Source: Thalassobius sp034670005 | GTDB taxonomy: Bacteria > Pseudomonadota > Alphaproteobacteria > Rhodobacterales > Rhodobacteraceae | NCBI RefSeq assembly: GCF_034670005.1 | Contig: NZ_JAXMOH010000002.1 | Span: 558,001-622,000 of the forward strand | DNA length: 64,000 nt | Direction: 5' to 3' | In this document: piece by piece, positions 8,200 to 15,147 of the stretch | Position numbering within the stretch: position 1 is the first letter of the stretch | Layout of the letters: every line of letters begins with the position of its first letter | Made by a program: the position numbers and the translations under genes | The notes under the pieces: model-generated | Databases searched by the model: none | Told to the model about the DNA's origin: nothing | Seen by the model: the letters and a program-made list of their open reading frames with translations, nothing else

Positions 8200-9866
8200 T
8201 GTATCGCTATAGTGATTTCGACGATGCCTTCCTGTCCGCCCGCAACGCGCAGTTCCGTGCCCAGGTTCAGCGCCGTATCGACGGGTCGCTGACCGAGGAT
8301 GAATTCAAACCGCTGCGGCTGATGAACGGGCTCTATCTGCAGCTGCACGCCTACATGCTGCGGGTGGCAATCCCCTATGGCACGCTGAGCGCCGACCAGA
8401 TGCGTCAACTGGCGCTGATCGCCGACAAGTTCGACAAGGGGTACGGCCATTTCACCACAAGGCAGAACATCCAGTACAACTGGCCGAAACTGCCTGAGGT
8501 GCCCGATATCCTTGACGCGCTGGCCGAGGTGAAGCTGCACGCGATCCAGACCAGCGGCAACACCATCCGCAACGTGACCGCCGATCATTTTGCCGGGGCC
8601 GCAGCGGATGAAATCGACGATCCGCGACCAGTGGCGGAACTGATCCGGCAATGGTCTACCGATCACCCGGAATTCCAGTTCCTGCCGCGCAAGTTCAAGA
8701 TCGCCATCACCGGATCGCCCAACGACCGCGCCGTGACCCGCGCCCACGATATCGGGCTACGGATGGTTGAACGGAATGGCGAGGCCGGGTTCGAGGTGAT
8801 CGTCGGCGGCGGTCTTGGCCGCACACCCGTGGTGGGCAAGGTGATCCGCGATTTCCTGCCCCGCGCTGATCTGCTGCCTTATCTGGAGGCGGTCGTGTCG
8901 GTCTACAACACGCTGGGACGGCGCGACAACAAGTACAAGGCGCGGATCAAGATCACCGTCAACGAAAACGGGATCGACGCGATACGCGACAAGGTCGAGA
9001 CGCGGTTCGCAGACTTGCGGCGGCTGTTTACCGGCGTCGATCAGGAACTGCTGGCGCAGATCGAGGCGCATTTCGCCGCGCCCGAATTTGCTACCAAGGA
9101 CGAAGCTCCCTTTGAGCTGGCCTATGCCAACAATCCGGTGTTCCGCTCCTGGGCCGACACCAACCTGTACGCTCACAAGGCACCCGGTTACGCTATTGTG
9201 TCGATTTCGCTTAAAGCGCACGGCCAGACTCCGGGCGATGCGTCCAGCGACCAGATGCGACTGATGGCCGACCTGGCCGACCGCTACGGACATGGCGAAT
9301 TGCGCATCAGCCACGAACAGAACGTGGTCCTGCCGCATGTGCACAAATCCGACCTGCCCGCCTTGCACGCGGCGCTGAAACCCGCTGGCTTGGCAACCGC
9401 CAATATCGGGCTGATCAGTGATATCATTGCCTGCCCCGGCATGGATTATTGCGCGCTGGCGACCGCCCGTTCGATCCCGGTCGCGCAGCAGATCGCGGAA
9501 CGGTTCGACGACCTGAAGCTGGAACATGACATCGGCCCGATGAAGATCAAGATCTCGGGCTGCATCAACGCCTGCGGCCATCACCATGTCGGCCATATTG
9601 GCATTCTGGGGCTGGACCGGGCGGGGGTGGAAAATTACCAGATCACCCTTGGCGGCGACGGCACCGAGGACACGGTGATCGGTCAGCGCACCGGCCCCGG
9701 TTTCGCCTATGACGAAATCACCGATGCGATCGAACGGATTATCCGCACCTATCTGGATCTGCGCGACGTGGCCGAAGAAACCTTCCTCGACACCTATCGC
9801 CGACTGGGCCCGGCCCCGTTCAAGGCTGCGCTCTATCCGGAGGCCACGAAGAAGAATGCCGCTTGA
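8199..9866 (+). CDS. cysI: Sulfite (nitrite/sulfite) reductase hemoprotein
   Basis: This 555-residue siroheme and [4Fe-4S] enzyme reduces sulfite to sulfide. It has the two repeated ferredoxin-like and catalytic halves; GHFTTRQNIQYNWPK lies near residues 85-100, and the cluster cysteines are in ACPGMDYCALA and KISGCINACGHH (CX5C and CX3C). The start MYRYSDFDD overlaps the preceding stop. The neighbours (cysH, DUF934 and ferredoxin-NADP reductase) point to assimilatory sulfite reduction with ferredoxin as donor rather than nitrite reduction. Confidence 0.92.
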   Translation: MYRYSDFDDAFLSARNAQFRAQVQRRIDGSLTEDEFKPLRLMNGLYLQLHAYMLRVAIPYGTLSADQMRQLALIADKFDKGYGHFTTRQNIQYNWPKLPEVPDILDALAEVKLHAIQTSGNTIRNVTADHFAGAAADEIDDPRPVAELIRQWSTDHPEFQFLPRKFKIAITGSPNDRAVTRAHDIGLRMVERNGEAGFEVIVGGGLGRTPVVGKVIRDFLPRADLLPYLEAVVSVYNTLGRRDNKYKARIKITVNENGIDAIRDKVETRFADLRRLFTGVDQELLAQIEAHFAAPEFATKDEAPFELAYANNPVFRSWADTNLYAHKAPGYAIVSISLKAHGQTPGDASSDQMRLMADLADRYGHGELRISHEQNVVLPHVHKSDLPALHAALKPAGLATANIGLISDIIACPGMDYCALATARSIPVAQQIAERFDDLKLEHDIGPMKIKISGCINACGHHHVGHIGILGLDRAGVENYQITLGGDGTEDTVIGQRTGPGFAYDEITDAIERIIRTYLDLRDVAEETFLDTYRRLGPAPFKAALYPEATKKNAA

Positions 9867-10596
9867 AGCCCCGTTCACCCCGGTCGCCGACCGGGTCATG
9901 CATCTGAATGCGCGTTATCGGCATCACGCCGCCAGCGCGGTGCTGAAACGTGCCATGAGCGATCCGCAGGTCGGCCGCATTGCAATGGTCAGCTCCTTCG
10001 GGGCCGAAAGCGTCGCGTTGCTGCACATGGTGGCGATGGTGGACCGCTCTACCCCCGTCGTGTTCATTGACACCCAAATGCTGTTTCCCGAAACGCTGGC
10101 CTATCAGCAAGACGTGGCCGGGCTTCTTGGCCTGACAGATTTGCGCATCATCCGCGCCGACAAGGTCACGCTGGATGCAGAAGATCCCTATGGCGCGCTG
10201 CATCTAAGCAATCCCGATGCCTGCTGCGATCTGCGTAAAACCCGGCCACTGGAACAGGCGCTGAAAGGGTTTGACGCCTGGATAACCGGGCGCAAACGGT
10301 TTCAGGGTGCCAGCCGCGCCACGCTGGATTTCTTCGAGAACGAAGAGGACAGGCGCATCAAGGTCAACCCGCTGGCCCATTGGGACAAGCAGGATGTGCA
10401 GGACTATATGATCAACAACCGGCTGCCCCGCCACCCGCTAATTTCCAAAGGGTATCCGTCGATCGGCTGCACCCCCTGCACCTCGCCGGTTAAGGCTGGC
10501 GAAAACGAACGGGCGGGGCGCTGGCGGGGCAGTGACAAAGAAGAATGCGGTATCCATCTGGTGGATGGCAAAATGGTAAGAATTGGAGCAGCATAA
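9856..10596 (+). CDS. cysH: APS/PAPS reductase
   Basis: This 246-residue enzyme reduces adenylyl sulfate to sulfite with thioredoxin as donor. Cysteine pairs in ACCDLRKTRP and GCTPCTSPV are the four iron-sulfur ligands that distinguish APS-type reductases, and the C-terminal EECGIH carries the catalytic cysteine. The ATP-binding-like SSFGAESVALLH loop lies near residue 45. The start at 9856 overlaps the end of cysI by 11 nt; the stop overlaps the start of the next gene (TAATG). Confidence 0.93.
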   Translation: MPLEAPFTPVADRVMHLNARYRHHAASAVLKRAMSDPQVGRIAMVSSFGAESVALLHMVAMVDRSTPVVFIDTQMLFPETLAYQQDVAGLLGLTDLRIIRADKVTLDAEDPYGALHLSNPDACCDLRKTRPLEQALKGFDAWITGRKRFQGASRATLDFFENEEDRRIKVNPLAHWDKQDVQDYMINNRLPRHPLISKGYPSIGCTPCTSPVKAGENERAGRWRGSDKEECGIHLVDGKMVRIGAA

Positions 10597-11009
10597 TGAG
10601 CGTGATCGTGACCGATAATGGTTTTCAGACCGATGATTTCGCAGGTGACATCCTAGCGCTTGATGACGTGACCGATAGCGCCGCTTTGGCCATTGATCTT
10701 GACCCCGATGCCGATCCTCAAGACTTGGTGGACAGGCTACCGGTCCTGCACCTGATCCGCGTGGATTTCCCCAGTTTCGCCGATGGTCGCGGGTTCACCA
10801 TTGCGCGGCAATTGCGGCTGATGGGCTTTACCGGGCGTTTGCGCGCCTGTGGCCATGTGATTTCAGACCAATACGCCATGGCCCGCCGGTCGGGATTTGA
10901 CGAAGTGGAAATCAGCGATGATCAGGCCAGCCGCCAGCCCGAAGCGGAATGGACATTCCGCGCCAATTGGCAAAGCCACGATTATCAATCCCGGCTGCGC
11001 GCCGGGTGA
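10596..11009 (+). CDS. DUF934 protein, sulfate assimilation accessory
   Basis: This 137-residue DUF934 protein is coupled to cysH through a one-base TAATG overlap. Members are found with cysI and cysH in alpha- and betaproteobacteria and are thought to assist sulfite reduction, but the reaction is not established. The conserved stretch IRVDFPSFADGRGFTIARQL is present. A C-terminal W-containing tail follows. It closes the coupled four-gene run. Confidence 0.88.
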   Translation: MSVIVTDNGFQTDDFAGDILALDDVTDSAALAIDLDPDADPQDLVDRLPVLHLIRVDFPSFADGRGFTIARQLRLMGFTGRLRACGHVISDQYAMARRSGFDEVEISDDQASRQPEAEWTFRANWQSHDYQSRLRAG

Positions 11010-11028
11010 AACCGTTTACGCCTTTCAT

Positions 11029-11042
11029 CTGACATGGATCAA
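11029..11042. promoter_or_regulatory. Candidate FNR/CRP-type site before fpr
   Basis: CTGACATGGATCAA matches the TTGAC-N4-ATCAA pattern of FnrL-like regulators at every defined position except the first base. It lies 43 nt before the fpr start, where a promoter would be. It suggests that fpr can be transcribed separately from the upstream genes. Confidence 0.35.
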
Positions 11043-11085
11043 AGCTAACTGGGGACTGCCGGTTTACTGACCGGTTTGAAACATA

Positions 11086-11940
11086 ATGACCGAGATGACC
11101 ACCGTGACCGACACTGCGGCCCCTGCGCCCAAACTGCCCACCCTGCCCGACGCACAGACCGTGACCGAGGTTAAGCATTGGACGGATCGTTTGTTTTCCT
11201 TCCGCTGTACCCGGCCTGCATCGCTGCGGTTCCGATCGGGTGAATTCGTGATGATCGGGCTGATGGGCGATCCTGATCCCAAGACGGGCAAACAAAAACC
11301 GCTGCTGCGGGCCTATTCGATCGCCTCGCCCAGTTGGGACGAGGAACTGGAATTTTATTCGATCAAGGTACAGGATGGGCCGCTGACCTCGAAACTGCAG
11401 CATATCGAAGTGGGCGATCAGATCATCCTGCGCCCGAAACCCGTGGGTACATTGGTGCATGACGCGCTGCTGCCCGGCAAACGGATCTGGTTCTTTGCCA
11501 CCGGCACCGGCTTTGCGCCCTTCGCCTCGCTGCTGCGCGAACCGCAGACCTATGAAGATTATGACGAGGTCATCATCACCCATACCTGCCGCGAAGCTGG
11601 CGAACTGCAATATGGTCATGACCTGATCGAAGCGCTTAAAGACGACGAACTGCTGAACGACGTGATCGGCGACGGGTTCTGGAAGAAGATCAAGTATTAC
11701 CCCACCACCACCCGCGAAAAGAGCCCGAAAATGGGTCGGATCACCGACCTGATGCGCAAAGGCGAAGCGTTCGAGGATTTGGGCGTCGCGCCAATCAATC
11801 CGCAAGACGACCGCGCGATGGTTTGCGGAAATCTGGCCTTCAATCTTGAAATCAAGGCGATGCTGGAAGACTACGGCCTGGAAGAGGGTGCCAATTCGAA
11901 ACCAGCGCAATACGTGGTGGAAAAAGCGTTTCTAGACTGA
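11086..11940 (+). CDS. fpr: Ferredoxin/flavodoxin-NADP+ reductase
   Basis: This 284-residue flavoprotein transfers electrons between NADPH and ferredoxin or flavodoxin, which can feed the sulfite reductase encoded upstream. The FAD-binding RAYSIASP, the pyrophosphate loop FATGTGFAPFASL, DRAMVCGNLAF and the C-terminal YVVEKAF segment match bacterial subclass FPRs, including that of Rhodobacter. An 8-residue hydrophilic insert (DPKTGKQK) precedes the FAD motif. The ribosome site is weak. A strong terminator follows. Confidence 0.95.
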   Translation: MTEMTTVTDTAAPAPKLPTLPDAQTVTEVKHWTDRLFSFRCTRPASLRFRSGEFVMIGLMGDPDPKTGKQKPLLRAYSIASPSWDEELEFYSIKVQDGPLTSKLQHIEVGDQIILRPKPVGTLVHDALLPGKRIWFFATGTGFAPFASLLREPQTYEDYDEVIITHTCREAGELQYGHDLIEALKDDELLNDVIGDGFWKKIKYYPTTTREKSPKMGRITDLMRKGEAFEDLGVAPINPQDDRAMVCGNLAFNLEIKAMLEDYGLEEGANSKPAQYVVEKAFLD

Positions 11941-11989
11941 TCGAGGTGCTGCGCGTTCTGCCGTCTTGATCGACAACACTGCAATATGA

Positions 11990-12019
11990 AAACGCCGCGC
12001 GAAGGATCGCGCGGCGTTT
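11990..12019 (+). terminator. Intrinsic terminator after fpr
   Basis: A perfect 12-bp stem (AAACGCCGCGCG/CGCGCGGCGTTT) surrounds a 6-nt loop, with a T-containing tail. Because the flanks are A- and T-rich it could also serve the convergent gene at 12042-12710. Confidence 0.85.
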
Positions 12020-12041
12020 CTGTATTCGCGACCGGGCGGGT

Positions 12042-12710
12042 TTACAGCCCCAGTTTCGCCCGCGCGGCCTGCAGCGCCGCTTTCAACAGCTCGGGATTAT
12101 CCTTGGCTTTTTCGATCGCCGCCTTGGTCACCATTTTGGTCGTCGCATTCAAATCAGACGCGTCGATATATTCCAGCGCCTTGTCCAGAGCGAACCCATC
12201 AACGGTGAACAGCTCCGCAGGATCAGTGGCTTCAGCGGAATCAGCTGTGGCTGCATCTTCCGTTGCCTCGGGGCTTTCGGTCATGGCCTCGCTGGCTGTT
12301 TCAGCCGCATCGCCCGCCGCGTCTGTGGCGGTGTCCATCGCCGCGTTTGCTGCATCGCGTGCCGCATCCGCAGCGGCGCCTGCGGCATCGCTGGCCGCTT
12401 CGGTCGCGCTTGCGCTGCCTTCAACCACCGCCTGAACCGCATCTTCTGCCGCTTCTGTGACGCCCTGAACGGTTTCCTCCACGGCTTGTCCGGCCGCTTC
12501 GGTGGCGTTCTCCACAGCGGTTTCAACCGCTTCCTGTGCAGATTCATTCGTGTCTTCGGTCACGTCTTCAACCGGCGTGGGGGCTTGCACGCTTGCTGCC
12601 GGGGTTTCGGCCACCGGGACCGGTTCGCTTTCCATATTTGGTTTGACGAACACAAAATACGCCGCTGCAATCACGATCGCCGCCAGCACTACCCAAATCG
12701 CATTTTTCAT
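12042..12710 (-). CDS. Membrane-anchored Ala-rich protein with LEA-like repeats
   Basis: This 222-residue protein has one N-terminal membrane segment (AIWVVLAAIVIAAAYFVFV) followed by a long Ala/Glu/Thr-rich region (about residues 40-165). That region is built from short amphipathic helical repeats of the type AAxxAAxxA with regularly spaced acidic residues, like late-embryogenesis proteins or apolipoproteins. The last 50 residues form a more ordinary helical domain. It is probably exported and tail-outside in the periplasm. I do not recognise a characterised homologue; a role in envelope or desiccation stress is only a guess. Confidence 0.8.
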   Translation of the reverse strand: MKNAIWVVLAAIVIAAAYFVFVKPNMESEPVPVAETPAASVQAPTPVEDVTEDTNESAQEAVETAVENATEAAGQAVEETVQGVTEAAEDAVQAVVEGSASATEAASDAAGAAADAARDAANAAMDTATDAAGDAAETASEAMTESPEATEDAATADSAEATDPAELFTVDGFALDKALEYIDASDLNATTKMVTKAAIEKAKDNPELLKAALQAARAKLGL

Positions 12711-12906
12711 CTCAAATCACCTTTTCTTTCCGGGACCGGTTTGCGGCCCGTTCTATCCATGGTCACGACATGCCGACCAACCCTGTCGGCAACAAGGGGG
12801 AAAGTGCTAAAATTAAACGCATAGGCGAGGATTTGCCGCTTGAAGTAATCCGGCGAAATCGTTACGTTAGGTCCTCGAATTCGCCAACAATTGAAGGAAG
12901 AAAACC

Positions 12907-13452
12907 ATAGCCCGCAGACCTCACAACGCGCCCCCGACGCGCGACACCGGCCCCCGTTACAACGAACGCATTCGTGCTACGGAAATCCGCCTGATCGGCG
13001 CTGACGGTGAAAATGTCGGTGTTGTCACCCCTGCACGCGCTATGGCCATGGCAGAAGAGGTGGGTCTGGATCTGGTGGAAATTTCGCCCAATGCCACACC
13101 GCCCGTGTGCAAGATCATGGATTTCGGCAAGTTCAAATATGAAACGCAGAAACGCGAAGCCGAGGCGCGGAAAAAGCAGAAGATCATCGAAGTCAAAGAG
13201 GTGAAATTCCGCCCCAACACCGATACGCATGACTATGAGGTCAAGATGCGCAACGTGGTGAAGTTCCTGGAAAGCGGCGACAAAGTGAAAATCACTTTGC
13301 GGTTCCGCGGCCGGGAAATGGCGCACCAGAATCTGGGTCGTGAACTTCTGGAACGCGTGGCAAAGGACATCACTGAAATCGGTAAGGTTGAAAACATGCC
13401 GAAGATGGAAGGCCGCCAGATGATCATGATGATCGGGCCGCTACCCAAATAA
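12907..13452 (+). CDS. infC: Translation initiation factor IF-3, AUA start codon
   Basis: IF-3 binds the 30S subunit and checks the initiation codon. The reading frame runs upstream of the first in-frame ATG (13042) to ATA at 12907, giving 181 residues starting (M)ARRPHNAPP, exactly the expected IF-3 N-terminus, with AGGAAG 6-7 nt before the ATA. Both domains are present, including the RYNERIR start of the N domain and the KFRP...DYEVK segment of the C domain. A rare start codon allows autoregulation, because IF-3 rejects non-standard codons; E. coli infC uses AUU in the same way. Annotations starting at 13042 would lose 45 residues. Confidence 0.93.
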   Translation: MARRPHNAPPTRDTGPRYNERIRATEIRLIGADGENVGVVTPARAMAMAEEVGLDLVEISPNATPPVCKIMDFGKFKYETQKREAEARKKQKIIEVKEVKFRPNTDTHDYEVKMRNVVKFLESGDKVKITLRFRGREMAHQNLGRELLERVAKDITEIGKVENMPKMEGRQMIMMIGPLPK

Positions 13453-13472
13453 TTTCTTGTGACAAGCCATTG

Positions 13473-13508
13473 AAACGCCCCCGGGTCAGGTTACCCTTGG
13501 GGGCGTTT
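13473..13508 (+). terminator. Intrinsic terminator after infC
   Basis: AAACGCCCCCGGGT at 13473-13486 pairs with ACCCTTGGGGGCGTTT at 13493-13508 with a 2-nt bulge. It ends about 20 nt before the next gene's start. Confidence 0.8.
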
Positions 13509-13527
13509 GCATTTGAAGGGCGACCTG

Positions 13528-14124
13528 ATGTGGGAAAAACGGTTTTCAGCAACGGATGACTACGTGTTCGGCACCGATCCGGCACGGTTCCTGACCGAAC
13601 ACGCCGAGTACCTGAAAATGGGCGCCACGGCACTGTCTGTCGCCGATGGTGAAGGGCGCAACTCGGTCTGGATGGCGCAGCAGGGAATGCAGGTCACCGC
13701 GCTGGAATTCGCGCCTTCGGCCATCGCCAAGGCGGAAAAGCTAGCGCAGACGCGGGATGTCCAGGTGGATTTCCGCCATGCGGACGTGTTGCGTTACGAT
13801 TGGCCTGAAACTTATGATCTTGTCGCCGGTGTCTTCATTCAGTTCGTCGGCCCCGAAGAACGGCACAAACTGTTCGAAGGCATGAAACAGGCGGTCAAAC
13901 CTGGCGGTCTGATACTGCTGCACGGCTATACGCCGAAACAGCTGGACCATGGCACCGGCGGACCGCCCTTTGTCGAAAACATGTATACCGAGGCCACCCT
14001 ACGCACTGCCTTCGCCGGTTGGGACATCCTGGAATGCCGCGAATACGAACGCGAAGTGCAGGAAGGCCGCGGCCATTCAGGCATGTCGGCATTGATTGAT
14101 TTCGTAGCGCGCAAACCAGGATAA
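13528..14124 (+). CDS. SAM-dependent class I methyltransferase
   Basis: A 198-residue Rossmann-fold methyltransferase of the TehB/Methyltransf_11 type. The SAM-binding motif I reads LSVADGEGRNSVWMAQQG (about residues 37-54), followed by an acidic ALEFAP, DVL in motif III, and the post-motif KPGGLILLHGY. The start MWEKRFS is preceded by GAAGGGCG; a start at 13507 is also open. The N-terminal WEKRFSATDDYVFGTDP is typical of small tellurite- or thiol-type methyltransferases. The substrate cannot be told from the sequence. Confidence 0.85.
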   Translation: MWEKRFSATDDYVFGTDPARFLTEHAEYLKMGATALSVADGEGRNSVWMAQQGMQVTALEFAPSAIAKAEKLAQTRDVQVDFRHADVLRYDWPETYDLVAGVFIQFVGPEERHKLFEGMKQAVKPGGLILLHGYTPKQLDHGTGGPPFVENMYTEATLRTAFAGWDILECREYEREVQEGRGHSGMSALIDFVARKPG

Positions 14125-14205
14125 ACGCCCAAGTCTCAACCACCAATTTTTGGCAGGCTCCGCCGATTGAGCATTTTCCAGAACGATGAAAGAAACTTCT
14201 GCTCT

Positions 14206-14251
14206 TTCACTGTTCCCAAAATACTCAATGCCCAAAATACTCAATACCCAA
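14206..14251. repeat. Double copy of the CAAAATACTCAA intergenic element
   Basis: TTCACTGTTCCCAAAATACTCAA is followed directly by a second CCCAAAATACTCAA. The left copy matches the element at 17563-17591 (TTCACTGTTCTGAAAATACTCAA). It resembles the Rhodobacterales repeat at 519-551 without the CCGCCGGAGG part. It lies between the convergent methyltransferase and coxM genes. Confidence 0.55.
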
Positions 14252-14263
14252 TGTAGCAAAGAA

Positions 14264-14292
14264 AACGGCGCGCCCGGATTGAGCGCGCCGTT
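14264..14292 (-). terminator. Intrinsic terminator after coxM
   Basis: A 10-bp perfect stem AACGGCGCGC/GCGCGCCGTT with a 9-nt loop lies 18 nt after the coxM stop on the minus strand, followed on that strand by TTTCTTT. Confidence 0.8.
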
Positions 14293-14310
14293 CCAATTTT
14301 TCAGTCGCAA

Positions 14311-15093
14311 TCAAGCAGCGGCAACCGCCCGCTTGGTCAATGTCTTGATCAGGCTTGCTCGATAGGCCGGAGTGCCATGCAGGTCGCCGATAAGCCCGTC
14401 TTGCGGCACGCTCAGCCCGTCCACGGCCTCGGGTGAGAAATTCGCCGACAGGGCCTCTTCTGCCTCGGTCCAGCGGAACACCCCCTCTTCCGATGCGCCG
14501 GTCACAGCAACACGGACACCATCGGCAGTCTTGGCAACGAACACACCGGTCAGTGCAAAACGCGACGCTGGCTGTTCGAACTTCTGGTAATTGGCCTTTT
14601 CCGGGATTGGGAATTTGACCGAGGTGATGATTTCACCTTCCTCCAGCGCCGTGGTGAACATGCCCTGGAAATAGTCATCCGCCGCGATCTCGCGCGCATT
14701 GGTCACCACCGTCGCACCCGAGCCCAGCGCTGCCGCCGGATAGCAGGCCGCCGGGTCGTTATTGGCCAGAGACCCGCCAATAGTGCCGCGATTGCGCACC
14801 GCCGGATCGCCGATCCCACCCGCCAGAGCCGCCAGCGCCGGATAGGCCCCGGCTTCGGCGGCCACTGTGGCATGGGTGGTGCCAGCACCAATGGTCAGAA
14901 CCCCGCCCGCAGCCGAAACACCCTTCAGCGCGTCGATCCCGATCAGGCTTACCAGTTTCGATGGCGCGTTCAGGCGCTGTTTCATCGTCGGAATAAGGGT
15001 CTGACCGCCACTCAGCGGCTGGGCGTCTTCAGCCTTCAGGGCTGCCACGGCCTCTTCCACGGTGGCTGGTTTTTCGAACTCGAAATTGTACAT
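14311..15093 (-). CDS. coxM: CO dehydrogenase-like FAD-binding medium subunit (form II operon)
   Basis: This 260-residue flavoprotein passes electrons within the molybdenum hydroxylase complex. The FAD-binding PLSGGQTLIPTMKQRL and GTIGGSLANNDPAACYPAA motifs are present (about residues 27-42 and 104-122). GGGAGGAAACAAG precedes the start. It is the last gene of a G-S-L-M transcript; the S-L-M order is typical of form II cox clusters, in contrast to M-S-L of proven CO dehydrogenases. Confidence 0.9.
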   Translation of the reverse strand: MYNFEFEKPATVEEAVAALKAEDAQPLSGGQTLIPTMKQRLNAPSKLVSLIGIDALKGVSAAGGVLTIGAGTTHATVAAEAGAYPALAALAGGIGDPAVRNRGTIGGSLANNDPAACYPAAALGSGATVVTNAREIAADDYFQGMFTTALEEGEIITSVKFPIPEKANYQKFEQPASRFALTGVFVAKTADGVRVAVTGASEEGVFRWTEAEEALSANFSPEAVDGLSVPQDGLIGDLHGTPAYRASLIKTLTKRAVAAA

Positions 15094-15147
15094 CTTGTTT
15101 CCTCCCCTAAGGGTCTGGGGGCAAAGCCCCCTTTCCCAAGGTTGATA

